A stretch of DNA of 64,000 nt from B1 sp034439755. Its GTDB lineage: Bacteria > Bacteroidota > Bacteroidia > UKL13-3. The translations under genes and the position numbers were made by a program. Of this stretch, positions 8,424 to 17,506 are shown one piece after another. Where the stretch lies: NCBI GenBank assembly GCA_034439755.1, contig JAWXAZ010000140.1, forward strand, positions 1-64,000, in the 5' to 3' direction. Under the pieces are notes generated by a model. That model searched no databases and was not told where the DNA came from. It was given only the letters and a program-made list of their open reading frames with translations. Position 1 is the stretch's first letter; the number at the start of each line of letters is the position of its first letter.

Positions 8424-10967
8424 TTAGTGTTTACATTCACCTTTTGATTTATCACCATCATTACAACATGCTCCTTTTGGGCTTGTTTCATGCGACTTAA
8501 CACAGGCATCTCCACAACTGGTAGCACATTCTTCTGCTGTTTTACATCCTTTGGTACAACCCTCCATACAAGGATTACTTTTGCTGCTGCACATTTCTTT
8601 GCACTTAGCTTCATCAAATTTACCATCTTCTCCATACATTGATAAACAAGCAGCTTTCTGTTCTGCGTTACAACCCATGCTATCGCAATGTGCAGCACAT
8701 TGGTCCTTAGTCATTGTTTTGCAAAGGCTCATATCACAACTCCCCATAACCATTCCACAACCAGCGCTACTCATGGAAGCACAATGGTGCATATCATGGC
8801 CCACCATCATGGCTGCACGATCGGCCTTCATTCCGCCTTCTACAGCGATGTAAGGAGCAATTACCAATGAAACGATAGACATCAATTTAATTAAAATATT
8901 CATAGATGGGCCAGAAGTATCTTTAAAGGGATCACCTACCGTATCACCTGTTACAGAAGCCTTATGCGGCTCAGATTTTTTGTAGAACATCTCACCATTA
9001 ATCATCACACCTTTTTCAAAAGATTTCTTTGCATTGTCCCAAGCGCCACCAGCATTAGATTGAAAAATTCCCATTAACACACCCGATACTGTAACACCTG
9101 CTAATAAACCACCTAACATTTCGGCAGAGCTGGCATTTACAAACATGCCTTTAAAACCAAAACCTATAATAAGAGGCGTTAATAAAGCAATTGCTCCAGG
9201 TAACATCATCTCACGAATAGAGGCTTTTGTTGAAATAGCCACACACTTTTCATATTCTGGCTTAGCTTTATATTCCATAATTCCAGGAATTTCACGGAAT
9301 TGTCTGCGCACCTCTTGAACCATATCCATTGCTGCTTTTCCTACAGCTTGAATACACAAAGCAGAGAAAATAAAGGGGATCATACCGCCAACAAATAGAG
9401 CTGCTAAAACTGGCGCTTTATAAATATCAATGGCATCAATTCCAGCCACACCAACAAAAGCCGCAAATAAGGCCAATGATGTTAATGCCGCAGAAGCAAT
9501 AGCAAATCCTTTTCCAGTTGCAGCAGTTGTATTTCCCACAGCATCCAAATTATCTGTACGCTCACGAACTTCAGGTGGTAACATACTCATTTCTGCAATT
9601 CCACCTGCATTATCTGCAATAGGACCAAAAGCATCAATAGCCAATTGCATAGCAGTGGTGGCCATCATTCCAGCTGCGGCAATGGCAACGCCATACAAAC
9701 CTGCAAAATGATAGGATAACATAATACCAGTTGCCAGCGTTAAAATTGGGATAACAGTAGATTTCATACCTACAGATAAACCTCCAATAATATTTGTGGC
9801 ATGACCTGTTGAAGATTGTTGAATAATTGAATTTACTGGACCTTTACCCATTGCGGTATAATATTCTGTAACTATACTCATTATGGCACCTACAACTGAA
9901 CCCACTACGATGGCCCAAAACACATTAATATTAGTAAAATCATATCCTCTTAAACTTAAATTTTCAGGAAGCATATACATCACAATAAAATAAGAAGCAA
10001 CCACAGTAAGGATAATGGAAGACCAATTTCCAAGATTCAAAGCATTTTGAACATTAGATTTTTCATCTTTTATGGTTACAAACCAAGTACCAACAATAGA
10101 AAACAATATTCCCAATCCGCAAATTACCATTGGTAATAATATAGGAGACATGCCACCAAATTTATCTGTTACTATTATTTCTTGACCCAAAACCATAGTA
10201 GCCAAAATGGTAGCCACATAAGAGCCAAATAAATCTGCACCCATTCCAGCAACATCGCCCACATTGTCTCCAACGTTATCTGCAATAGTAGCAGGATTAC
10301 GTACATCATCTTCAGGAATTCCTGCCTCAACTTTACCAACTAAATCTGCGCCAACATCAGCAGCTTTGGTATAGATACCACCACCAACACGAGCAAACAA
10401 TGCTATTGATTCTGCTCCAAGAGAAAAACCTGTTAACACCTCAATGGCTGTTTTAACGGTATCTTCACCTAAACCACTAAAAACAGAAAGTAAGGCTATA
10501 AATAAGCCTCCTAATCCTAAAATAGCTAACCCAGCAACTCCCAAACCCATAACAGTTCCTCCTGTGAAAGAAACCTTTAAGGCTTGCTTTAAACTGGTAC
10601 GAGCTGCTTGAGTGGTTCTTACGTTAGCTTTGGTTGCTACTTTCATTCCAATATAACCAGCAGTTGCAGAGAATATAGCACCTATAATAAAGGCAATTGA
10701 AATAATCCAGCTAGAATGAATGGGTTTACCATTCACTTCATGGATAGTTCCTGAATAAGCCAATAAAATGGCTGCAAACGTTACAAATATGCCCAACACT
10801 TTCCATTCTGCTTTTAAAAATGCCATTGCACCATCTGCAATATAACCTGCAAGTTCTTGCATTTTGGCGTCGCCAGCGTCTTGTTTAGTGACCCAAGCAC
10901 TCTTAATAGCCATTACAATTAGGCCTACTACCCCAAGGGCAGGAATAAGGTAAATCAAATTAGTCAT
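8424..10967 (-). CDS. hppA: K+-dependent membrane ion-pumping pyrophosphatase with Cys-rich tail
   Basis: An 847-residue membrane pyrophosphatase that couples PPi hydrolysis to Na+ and/or H+ export. Visible hallmarks are GGGIYTKAADVGADLVGK, the substrate loop DNVGDNVGDVAGMGADLFGSY and a later segment VGDPFKDTSGPS. GNTTAA followed by GKG (not GNTTKA/TKG) is the K+-dependent form; many Bacteroidota members pump Na+, but the ion is not proven here. The membrane domain ends near residue 719. Residues 720-847 are an added tail with 19 cysteines and many Met/His (for example CMEGCTKGC and CATSCGDAC), which most family members lack. The frame is continuous, so the tail is genuinely encoded. Confidence 0.95.
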   Translation of the reverse strand: MTNLIYLIPALGVVGLIVMAIKSAWVTKQDAGDAKMQELAGYIADGAMAFLKAEWKVLGIFVTFAAILLAYSGTIHEVNGKPIHSSWIISIAFIIGAIFSATAGYIGMKVATKANVRTTQAARTSLKQALKVSFTGGTVMGLGVAGLAILGLGGLFIALLSVFSGLGEDTVKTAIEVLTGFSLGAESIALFARVGGGIYTKAADVGADLVGKVEAGIPEDDVRNPATIADNVGDNVGDVAGMGADLFGSYVATILATMVLGQEIIVTDKFGGMSPILLPMVICGLGILFSIVGTWFVTIKDEKSNVQNALNLGNWSSIILTVVASYFIVMYMLPENLSLRGYDFTNINVFWAIVVGSVVGAIMSIVTEYYTAMGKGPVNSIIQQSSTGHATNIIGGLSVGMKSTVIPILTLATGIMLSYHFAGLYGVAIAAAGMMATTAMQLAIDAFGPIADNAGGIAEMSMLPPEVRERTDNLDAVGNTTAATGKGFAIASAALTSLALFAAFVGVAGIDAIDIYKAPVLAALFVGGMIPFIFSALCIQAVGKAAMDMVQEVRRQFREIPGIMEYKAKPEYEKCVAISTKASIREMMLPGAIALLTPLIIGFGFKGMFVNASSAEMLGGLLAGVTVSGVLMGIFQSNAGGAWDNAKKSFEKGVMINGEMFYKKSEPHKASVTGDTVGDPFKDTSGPSMNILIKLMSIVSLVIAPYIAVEGGMKADRAAMMVGHDMHHCASMSSAGCGMVMGSCDMSLCKTMTKDQCAAHCDSMGCNAEQKAACLSMYGEDGKFDEAKCKEMCSSKSNPCMEGCTKGCKTAEECATSCGDACVKSHETSPKGACCNDGDKSKGECKH

Positions 10968-11113
10968 AGTTTTTTCCTATATATTGTATAATCTTTTGAA
11001 GGTCGCAAAAATAGGGATTGCGGGGAATTTTTAACAAGGAATTTTATTTCTTCTTAATAAAAGCTGTTTGAACTTTGGTTTTATTATTAGAAATTGAGTG
11101 AAAATTAGTCAAC

Positions 11114-11932
11114 ATGAAACCCATTACCTACCTCATAATCTGCCTCATATTATGCAAAAACGAGGGCCAATCCCAAATTATTGGTCAGCACATTGGAAGC
11201 CAAACCTTGTCGTGCGGAAACATCGGAACTGTCGCAAAAAACAGTTTTTCTTCCTTTCAAAACCCAGGTTTATTGGCTAAAGGACAAGGCACAAGCATCT
11301 CCTTTAGCCAAGAAATTCCCTTCTTGCAAACAGCACTAATTCTTTCTACACTATCGGTTCAGACCGAATTTAAAAGCACCCCTTTAGAAGCCAGTTTTAT
11401 TCAATTGGGAAATTCATTTTATAAGCAACAACTCATTTCTTTAGCAAGCGCAAAGGAATTGGGAGAAAAATTAAGTCTTGGAATTGGCTTGCATTATTTA
11501 ATTAGCCAGCAATACCAGCTACCAACCCTTGGAAATGCTTTGGGCTCAATTGGTTTAACCTTTAAGTTGAACAAAAAATTAACCCTCGCATCGCATGTGA
11601 TGAACCTCACGGGGGCGCAATATAAAAGCGAAAAAAGGGAAGACGTGCCGCAAATTATGCGCATTGGTTTGGCCTATCAACTCACTCAAAATGTGTTGAT
11701 TTTGGTTGAACAAGAAAAAATGTTGTTGCAAAATAGGCGCAGTAAATTGGGTTTTATTTACCTGCTTGATCCAAAATTGGAATTGAGAGGAGGCGCGTTG
11801 TTTAAGCCACAAGTTTGGACCTTTGGTTTGAACCTAAAAACAAGCAAAATGCGCTGGGGACTTGGGGTTCAACAACATCAAGTGCTGGGAATTTCGCCCA
11901 ATATTGAACTTCAATGGCAGCTTTCAAAATAG
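11114..11932 (+). CDS. Predicted outer-membrane beta-barrel protein, unknown role
   Basis: A 272-residue protein with a signal peptide (MKPITYLIICLIL...GQSQ, about 1-20) followed by amphipathic strand-rich sequence, recalling PorP/PorV-type barrels (AKNSFSSFQNPGLLA, LGIGLHYLI, GLNLKTSKMRWGLGVQQHQ). No catalytic motif is visible. It ends 3 bases before the HhH-barrel gene, so the two are very likely one operon and may act together at the outer membrane. It contains one copy of the dispersed word (11356-11368). Confidence 0.65.
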   Translation: MKPITYLIICLILCKNEGQSQIIGQHIGSQTLSCGNIGTVAKNSFSSFQNPGLLAKGQGTSISFSQEIPFLQTALILSTLSVQTEFKSTPLEASFIQLGNSFYKQQLISLASAKELGEKLSLGIGLHYLISQQYQLPTLGNALGSIGLTFKLNKKLTLASHVMNLTGAQYKSEKREDVPQIMRIGLAYQLTQNVLILVEQEKMLLQNRRSKLGFIYLLDPKLELRGGALFKPQVWTFGLNLKTSKMRWGLGVQQHQVLGISPNIELQWQLSK

Positions 11933-11935
11933 CCT

Positions 11936-13957
11936 ATGAAAAAGTTATTGTTACTTATGATTTGCAATTTATTGTTGCAAAGTACATTTGCTCAAGAAAG
12001 AAATGAGACCGAAAAATGGGTAGAAAAAACGATAAACGACTTGCTCGAAAATCAAAATATTGGTTCAGACCTAAGCGATTTGGAGCTTGAATTAAAAGAA
12101 TGGATTAAAAATCCTCAAAATCTTAATTACGTGGGCATGGAACAATTAAGCAGGCTGCCGTTTCTAAACCAAAAACAACTTACAGACATCCTTGAACACC
12201 GCAAAAAACACGGTGCCTTTTTAAGTATTTACGAGCTTCAAGCCATAACTTCTTTAGATGTTGAAGAGGCCAAATTGCTGGCTAAATTTGTTTATGTAGA
12301 AGAAAGGAAGCAAAGCGATTATTTAAACCCCACGCAATATTTTGGGATGGGGCAACATGAGATTTTGTTGCAGGAGGCTCGCAGCAGTTTATTGAGTGGT
12401 GAGGAGGCAAAACATGCACCTTATGTGGGGTCGCTCGACCATTTATCTATTAGATACCGCTTTGCTTACAAAACCAAATTATACATGGGATTTGGATTAG
12501 AAAAAGACCCAGGCGAGCGTTGGGGAAAAGTTGGCGACTTTCAAACCTTTCATTTATTTTATAAAGGCAGCGGATTATTAAAAACGATAGCCCTTGGCGA
12601 TTTCCATGTAAATTTTGGCAGCGGACTTAATGTAGGAACCTCGATGTTTAATGGAAAATCGGCCTTGGTATTTCAAACTAGTTATTTGCAAGAAGGCTTT
12701 AAACCGAGCAGAAGTTTAAACGAAGTTGGATTTATGCGCGGCATTGGAATTGGCCTTCAAAAACGAAATGTTAGCTTATCATTTTGGTTAAGCGCATCAC
12801 CCTTGAGTGCCAAATTAAGCTTGGATAACCTTGGTGATTTTAGCCAAATAAGCAGCATTGTTTTAAGCGGTTTGCATAGAACCGAGGCCGAATTATTAAA
12901 GCGAAGAACCATTTACCAAGAAAACATAGGCATTCATTTAAGCTATACACGCAAATATTATTCTTTGGGTTGCTTATACCAAAAGCAAGAACAAGTAGCT
13001 CAAAGCCATTTCGGTTCGAACCAAAACATAAAGCAAGTAATGAATTTGGGAAATAATATGCATGTTGGAGCTTATGGAAGTTTGCTTATTAAGAACATAC
13101 AAACGCATGTTGAAATTTCTACCCAAAACAATGATGCTTTTGCCATTCAGATAAAGTCTATTGTTCCTTTGCATGCCAAGTTAGACGGCTTAATTTTATA
13201 TAGAAATTACACCTTAAATTTTGAAAATCAATTTGGCAATGGTTGGGCGGCAAGCAGTTCCATGGGCAATGAGGAAGGCATGTATGTGGCCTTTTTATAT
13301 AAACCCAAAAAGAGTCTGCTTTGGAGCGTTTATGCGGATGTATTTGGCAGCAAGGCGGCAAGTTACCAAAAAATTAAAGCAGCAAAATCTTCCGACTACC
13401 TTATTTTATTTAATTGGCTTCCTAGTAAAACCTTTTCGCTCGAATCACGCATTAGGGTTCAGGAAACCGAGAGAAATTATGCAGATGTAAACTTGCCGGT
13501 TACTACTTTAAAACCTGAGCACAAAAAGCAATTTAGGATTCATGTAAACTATCAAATTGGCCTACATTGGCAATATCAATTTAGAATGGAATGGAATAAT
13601 TTTGAACGGGTAAATCAGTTAAAATCGAATGGCAACCTCATTTACCATGATTTTGCCTATAAGGGTTCAAAAAACTGGCACCTTAGGGCACGAATTTGCT
13701 ATTTTGATGTGAGCGATTATACGGCGCGTATTTATATGCAAGAAAGCGATTTGCCTTATTCCTTTGCAAGCCAAATGATGATGAACAAGGGCAATTATTA
13801 TTATGTATTAAGCTCTTTCAAAATTTCTAAAAGCGCCGATTTACATTTTAAAATCAGCTATTTATCACGAAACAACAATCAAGACAATAGCAAACTTGAG
13901 CTTTACAAGGAAATGGAATTTAAATGTCAGTTAAGAATTAAAATACGTGGTGAATAA
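11936..13957 (+). CDS. Secreted helix-hairpin-helix domain fused to outer-membrane barrel
   Basis: A 673-residue protein with signal peptide MKKLLLLMICNLLLQSTFAQ. Residues about 20-120 form paired HhH-like units (VGMEQLSRLPFLNQKQLTDI...HGAFLSIYELQAITSLDVEEAKLL), the type found in ComEA and nucleic-acid-binding proteins. The remaining 550 residues are strand-rich with aromatic strand ends, as in outer-membrane barrels. A DNA-binding periplasmic domain joined to a barrel would suit a DNA-handling pore, but this is inference. The upstream partner gene is 3 bases away. It contains a GGTTCAGACC word at 12062 and a GGTTCGAACC at 13013. Confidence 0.7.
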   Translation: MKKLLLLMICNLLLQSTFAQERNETEKWVEKTINDLLENQNIGSDLSDLELELKEWIKNPQNLNYVGMEQLSRLPFLNQKQLTDILEHRKKHGAFLSIYELQAITSLDVEEAKLLAKFVYVEERKQSDYLNPTQYFGMGQHEILLQEARSSLLSGEEAKHAPYVGSLDHLSIRYRFAYKTKLYMGFGLEKDPGERWGKVGDFQTFHLFYKGSGLLKTIALGDFHVNFGSGLNVGTSMFNGKSALVFQTSYLQEGFKPSRSLNEVGFMRGIGIGLQKRNVSLSFWLSASPLSAKLSLDNLGDFSQISSIVLSGLHRTEAELLKRRTIYQENIGIHLSYTRKYYSLGCLYQKQEQVAQSHFGSNQNIKQVMNLGNNMHVGAYGSLLIKNIQTHVEISTQNNDAFAIQIKSIVPLHAKLDGLILYRNYTLNFENQFGNGWAASSSMGNEEGMYVAFLYKPKKSLLWSVYADVFGSKAASYQKIKAAKSSDYLILFNWLPSKTFSLESRIRVQETERNYADVNLPVTTLKPEHKKQFRIHVNYQIGLHWQYQFRMEWNNFERVNQLKSNGNLIYHDFAYKGSKNWHLRARICYFDVSDYTARIYMQESDLPYSFASQMMMNKGNYYYVLSSFKISKSADLHFKISYLSRNNNQDNSKLELYKEMEFKCQLRIKIRGE

Positions 13958-13984
13958 ATAAAATATTTTTTAATTTCATTTCTT

Positions 13985-13992
13985 TACTTTTG
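13985..13992 (+). promoter_or_regulatory. Bacteroidota -7 box for the alpha-oxoamine synthase gene
   Basis: TACTTTTG fits TAnnTTTG and lies 26 bases upstream of the ATG at 14019. Confidence 0.45.
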
Positions 13993-14018
13993 CGCTAAAA
14001 TTAAGAAAACCAACAATC

Positions 14019-15272
14019 ATGGATTTATTTGAAAAATTAAAGAAAAAAATTGGCCCTCTTGGTCAGTACGCCGATGATGCCTATGGATATTATATGTTTC
14101 CAAAATTGGAAGGGGAAATTGGTCCAGAAATGGATTTTCGTGGACAAAAAATGCTTAATTGGAGTTTGAATAATTACTTAGGTTTAGCCAATCACCCAGA
14201 GGTTAGAAAAGTGGATGCCGAAGCTGCCGAAAAATTTGGTTTAGGTTACCCAATGGGTGCAAGGATGATGAGTGGAAATTCTGTTTATCATGAGCAATTG
14301 GATAATGAGTTAGCGGCATTTGAATCGAAGGAAGATGCTGTTCTATTGAACTATGGATACCAAGGCATGGTAAGTGCCATTGATGCCCTAGTAGATCGCC
14401 ACGATGTAATTGTATATGATGCAGAAAGTCATGCTTGTATTGTTGATGGCGTGCGTTTACACATGGGCAAGCGATTTGTGTTTGAGCACAACGACATGGA
14501 AAGCTTAGAAAAGCAATTGCAAAGAGCCACCAGGCTTACCCAGGAATCGGGTGGTGCAATTTTGGTGATTACCGAAGGTGTATTTGGTATGACAGGTGCG
14601 CAGGGTAATTTAAAAAGTATTGTAGCTTTAAAAGAAAAATATAATTTTAGGTTATTTGTTGACGATGCACACGGATTTGGCACCATGGGAAAAACAGGTG
14701 CTGGAACGGGAGAAGAGCAAAATTGCCAGGATGGAATTGACTTATATTTTGGAACATTTGCTAAATCTATGGCATTAATTGGAGGATTTATTGCGGCCGA
14801 TAAAGAAGTCGTAAAATTTTTAAGGTACAATTTACGTTCACAGATATATGCTAAATCTGTTCCTATGCCAATTGTAATTGGTGCATTAAAGCGCTTGGAT
14901 TTAATTCGCAACAATCCCTCCTTTAGAGATAATTTATGGAAAATTGTGAATGCTTTACAGAGTAAGTTAAAAGCAGAAGGATTTGATTTGGGCCGTACCA
15001 ATTCACCTGTTTCGCCAGTGATTATGCATGGTACCGTGGCAGAATCAACTTCGGTGGTGCACGATTTGAGGGAAAATTACCATATTTTCTGTTCGGTTGT
15101 GGTGTATCCAGTTATTCCTAAAGGAATGATTTTATTGCGGTTAATTCCAACTGCAGTGCATAATTTGGATCAAGTAGATAGAACAATTAGTGCATTCAAA
15201 GAAATAAGAGAGAAGCTGCAAAGCGGCGCTTATAATACCGAGAAAGTGATAAACATGGCTGATAAAAATTAA
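14019..15272 (+). CDS. PLP-dependent alpha-oxoamine synthase (serine palmitoyltransferase-like)
   Basis: A 417-residue fold-type I PLP enzyme of the alpha-oxoamine synthase family (KBL, BioF, SPT). Visible are WSLNNYLGLANHPEVR, the glycine-rich NYGYQGMVSAI, the cofactor motifs DAESHAC and VDDAHGFG, and the Schiff-base lysine in GTFAKSMALIGG. The N-terminus (LGQYADDAYGYYMFPKLEGEIGP) matches the Bacteroidota group that condenses an acyl thioester with serine (sphingolipids) or with cysteate (capnine sulfonolipids). BioF and KBL lack this N-terminus. Which amino acid is used cannot be read directly. A thioredoxin-like gene follows after 3 bases. Confidence 0.85.
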   Translation: MDLFEKLKKKIGPLGQYADDAYGYYMFPKLEGEIGPEMDFRGQKMLNWSLNNYLGLANHPEVRKVDAEAAEKFGLGYPMGARMMSGNSVYHEQLDNELAAFESKEDAVLLNYGYQGMVSAIDALVDRHDVIVYDAESHACIVDGVRLHMGKRFVFEHNDMESLEKQLQRATRLTQESGGAILVITEGVFGMTGAQGNLKSIVALKEKYNFRLFVDDAHGFGTMGKTGAGTGEEQNCQDGIDLYFGTFAKSMALIGGFIAADKEVVKFLRYNLRSQIYAKSVPMPIVIGALKRLDLIRNNPSFRDNLWKIVNALQSKLKAEGFDLGRTNSPVSPVIMHGTVAESTSVVHDLRENYHIFCSVVVYPVIPKGMILLRLIPTAVHNLDQVDRTISAFKEIREKLQSGAYNTEKVINMADKN

Positions 15273-15275
15273 ATT

Positions 15276-15740
15276 ATGATGAGAATAAAAATCCTTGCCT
15301 TACTTCTTTTTACGTTCACATTTAGCTCTTTTAAGGGAGATGATGAAATAAAGTGGCTCGACTTTAACAAGGGCTACGAATTAGCTAAGAAGAAAAACAA
15401 AATGATGCTGGTTGATGTATACACCGAATGGTGTGGATGGTGCAAACGCATGGATAGAGATGCTTATGCAAAACCCAATATAATTGGAATAGTGAACAGT
15501 GATTTTGTGGCGGTAAAATTCAACCCCGAAATTAAGGATATCACGTATCATTATGAGGGCAAAAATTACACAGGCGAGCAATTAGCTGGGGTAATAAGCA
15601 ATTATCAAATTAGTGGTTACCCTACTACCATTTTCATGTATCCAAAAGGAAAGAAAATGGAGGTAATGTCTGGGTATAAAAATGCCGATCAATTGGCGCC
15701 TATTTTAGCCGACATAAAGATGAAATTTAGCAAAAAGTAA
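15276..15740 (+). CDS. Periplasmic thioredoxin-like protein with CGWC active site
   Basis: A 154-residue protein with an N-terminal export signal (about 1-20) and a thioredoxin fold whose active site is EWCGWCKRMDRDAY. The later GYPTTIFMYPKG has the conserved cis-proline. It is most like the DsbD-gamma/DUF255-type thioredoxins that reduce or isomerise disulfides in the periplasm. It starts 3 bases after the alpha-oxoamine synthase stop. A second in-frame ATG is adjacent to the first (ATGATG). The partner protein is unknown. Confidence 0.82.
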   Translation: MMRIKILALLLFTFTFSSFKGDDEIKWLDFNKGYELAKKKNKMMLVDVYTEWCGWCKRMDRDAYAKPNIIGIVNSDFVAVKFNPEIKDITYHYEGKNYTGEQLAGVISNYQISGYPTTIFMYPKGKKMEVMSGYKNADQLAPILADIKMKFSKK

Positions 15741-15763
15741 TAGCATTTTTTAAAAAACTTTCA

Positions 15764-15805
15764 TAAAAAAGGTCACTTACTATGGAGTAGGTGACCTTTT
15801 TTTTT
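15764..15805. terminator. Rho-independent terminator
   Basis: AAAAAGGTCACTTAC, loop TATG, then GAGTAGGTGACC and a nine-T run. The stem tolerates one G-U pair. It ends the thioredoxin transcript, and its A-rich side allows use for lipA as well. Confidence 0.85.
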
Positions 15806-15829
15806 AGACAAATCAATTTCAAAAATGCA

Positions 15830-15844
15830 TTGGTTCAGACCGAA
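15830..15844. repeat. Intergenic copy of the dispersed TTGGTTCAGACCGAA word
   Basis: An exact TTGGTTCAGACCGAA lies between the terminator and the lipA stop codon, so no protein constraint explains it. Other GGTTCRRACC copies, read by eye on both strands, begin at 11356, 12062, 13013, 32366, 38484, 41129, 46213, 55435, 59836, 63703, 63878 and 63991. Confidence 0.7.
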
Positions 15845-15850
15845 AAAAAA

Positions 15851-16717
15851 TTAGATATGCTTTTCTGCGTGGTACGATGAGCGCACCAAGACACCCGATT
15901 CAACATAATTAAACCCTTTGGCCAGACCAACTTCTTTGTAAAAAGCAAATTGTTCTGGGGTAATAAATTCTTCTACATTTAAATGCATTTTGGTAGGTTG
16001 AAGGTATTGCCCCAAGGTTATTACATCGCAGCCATGAGCGAGCAAATCGTCCATAACTTCTAGCACTTCCTCTTGGGATTCTCCTAAGCCAAGCATGATG
16101 CCAGATTTGGTTCTTAAGCCGCGCTCTTTTGTTCTCCTAATTTGTTCTAAACTGCGCTCATATTTGGCCTGAGGGCGCACTTTTCTATACAACCTTTTCA
16201 CGGTTTCCATGTTATGAGAAACCACCTCGGGCCTTTCATCAATTACTTGATAGAGCAAATCCCAATTGGTTAAAAAGTCTGGAATTAAGGTTTCCATGGT
16301 GGTACCCCTACTTTCTTGCTTTACCAAACGAATGGTATCGGCCCAAACTTTTGCGCCCTTATCTGGCAATTCATCGCGGTTTACACTGGTAATTACCGCA
16401 TGCTTTACATTCATTAATTTAATGGCCTCTGCCACACGCCTGGGCTCATCTAGGTCGTAAGTATTGGCCCTTCCCGTGGCAACTGCGCAAAAAGAACAAC
16501 TGCGGGTACAGGTATTGCCTAAAATCATGAATGTGGCGGTACCTTCTCCCCAGCACTCGCCCATATTAGGACAATTTCCGCTTTCGCAAATGGTATGCAA
16601 CTTATGCTCATCCACCAATTTTCTAACGCGCCTATAATTTTCCCCAGTGGGTAATTTTACTTTAAGCCAAGATGGCTTTTTTACTTTTTCTTCTCCTAAA
16701 ACCGGTAATTCAATCAT
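15851..16717 (-). CDS. lipA: Lipoyl synthase LipA
   Basis: A full-length 288-residue radical SAM enzyme that inserts two sulfurs into protein-bound octanoyl groups, making the lipoyl cofactor. The auxiliary cluster cysteines are C44, C49 and C55 (CESGNCPNMGEC) and the radical SAM cluster is C70/C74/C77 (CTRSCSFC). The C-terminal SSYHAEKH supplies the conserved RSSY serine ligand. One client, the E2 subunit with a lipoyl lysine, is encoded at 43201-44580. The start overlaps or abuts a putative outer-membrane protein gene just upstream on the same strand. Confidence 0.97.
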   Translation of the reverse strand: MIELPVLGEEKVKKPSWLKVKLPTGENYRRVRKLVDEHKLHTICESGNCPNMGECWGEGTATFMILGNTCTRSCSFCAVATGRANTYDLDEPRRVAEAIKLMNVKHAVITSVNRDELPDKGAKVWADTIRLVKQESRGTTMETLIPDFLTNWDLLYQVIDERPEVVSHNMETVKRLYRKVRPQAKYERSLEQIRRTKERGLRTKSGIMLGLGESQEEVLEVMDDLLAHGCDVITLGQYLQPTKMHLNVEEFITPEQFAFYKEVGLAKGFNYVESGVLVRSSYHAEKHI

Positions 16718-16718
16718 T

Positions 16719-17474
16719 CTATTTTCTATTTCCCCAACTATAACTCACATAAAATCCCGCGAGCAATTGATCGTAATTTGTCTTTGCCATTATTGGAATG
16801 CCGTTCATAAATGCATCTACAGTAACTCCTGCCTCTAGGCACCTAATTTCGTCGCTATACTGCCCCCACTCTACCTGAAAGCCAGCTCTTCCAAATCCAC
16901 CTACCTGCAATTTAGTTTCGCTTAATCCCTTAGTAAAAGTAGAATTTCCATAAATTTTATAGATATCAGAATGCTTTTGAGGGTCGTATCTTTCGCTTAC
17001 CAAATAACCTTCACTAGGCGAGTTATCGAACTGATAATAAACCTCAATATAAACGGGCTTTAAAAAAGCAGTAGTAACGCCCACATCATAAACAAAATTG
17101 ATCCCTATGGCATTTTTATAAGGTCTGTCTGTAATAGTAATGGTTTGTCCAAAGCTATTTCGCATTAGATAAACCACGTTCAATCTACCAAAAGTATATT
17201 GCGTTTGGTTCTCTGTAAAACCTTGCCTTCTATCCTCCTTTGGGTGCCTAATTCTACTAATGTCGAGCTCCCAATGATTTTGTTCCTTCCCCGTTTTATG
17301 CCAACCCAAGCGGTAAAAAGCGCCGCGCGATTTAAACGAGTTTAAGCCAATACCATACAAGTTACTTTTGGTATACATAAGCTGCGGCTGCGTAATAGGC
17401 GCATTTTGCCCGAGAACTAATTTTGTAGTTCCAATAAGGAGGCAAATAAAAAAGTAATGTCTGAACCTATTCAA
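16719..17474 (-). CDS. Predicted outer-membrane beta-barrel protein, unknown
   Basis: A 251-residue protein with a signal peptide (FFICLLIGTTKLVLGQ, about 8-23) and strand-rich sequence (YGIGLNSFKSRGAFYRLGW, YDQLLAGFYVSYSWGNRK), ending in an aromatic-rich strand typical of small barrels. The only plausible start is TTG at 17474; no ATG lies near it. It ends one base before lipA begins, so the two are probably co-transcribed, though a functional link is not evident. A copy of GGTTCAGACA lies at the start (17458-17467). Confidence 0.6.
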   Translation of the reverse strand: MNRFRHYFFICLLIGTTKLVLGQNAPITQPQLMYTKSNLYGIGLNSFKSRGAFYRLGWHKTGKEQNHWELDISRIRHPKEDRRQGFTENQTQYTFGRLNVVYLMRNSFGQTITITDRPYKNAIGINFVYDVGVTTAFLKPVYIEVYYQFDNSPSEGYLVSERYDPQKHSDIYKIYGNSTFTKGLSETKLQVGGFGRAGFQVEWGQYSDEIRCLEAGVTVDAFMNGIPIMAKTNYDQLLAGFYVSYSWGNRK

Positions 17475-17479
17475 TTTCT

Positions 17480-17487
17480 TAACTTTG
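17480..17487 (+). promoter_or_regulatory. Bacteroidota -7 box for the OsmC gene
   Basis: TAACTTTG matches TAnnTTTG, 19 bases before the OsmC ATG at 17507 and in the short gap to the divergent 17474 gene. Confidence 0.5.
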
Positions 17488-17506
17488 TTTCAAATTTAAT
17501 AAAAAC

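Noticed and set aside
8405..8698. 97-residue frame overlapping the Cys-rich tail region
   Set aside because: It is another frame of the repetitive tail DNA; the pyrophosphatase frame is continuous with the conserved enzyme.
8424..8810. Cys-rich tail as a separate gene fused by sequencing error
   Set aside because: There is no stop, start or change of frame between the membrane domain and the tail; kept as a real extension, with resequencing named as a check.
15830..15844. Identity of the repeated word with the Neisseria DNA uptake sequence
   Set aside because: The complement contains GGTCTGAA, close to part of that signal, but the flanks differ and the phylum is unrelated; treated as coincidence.
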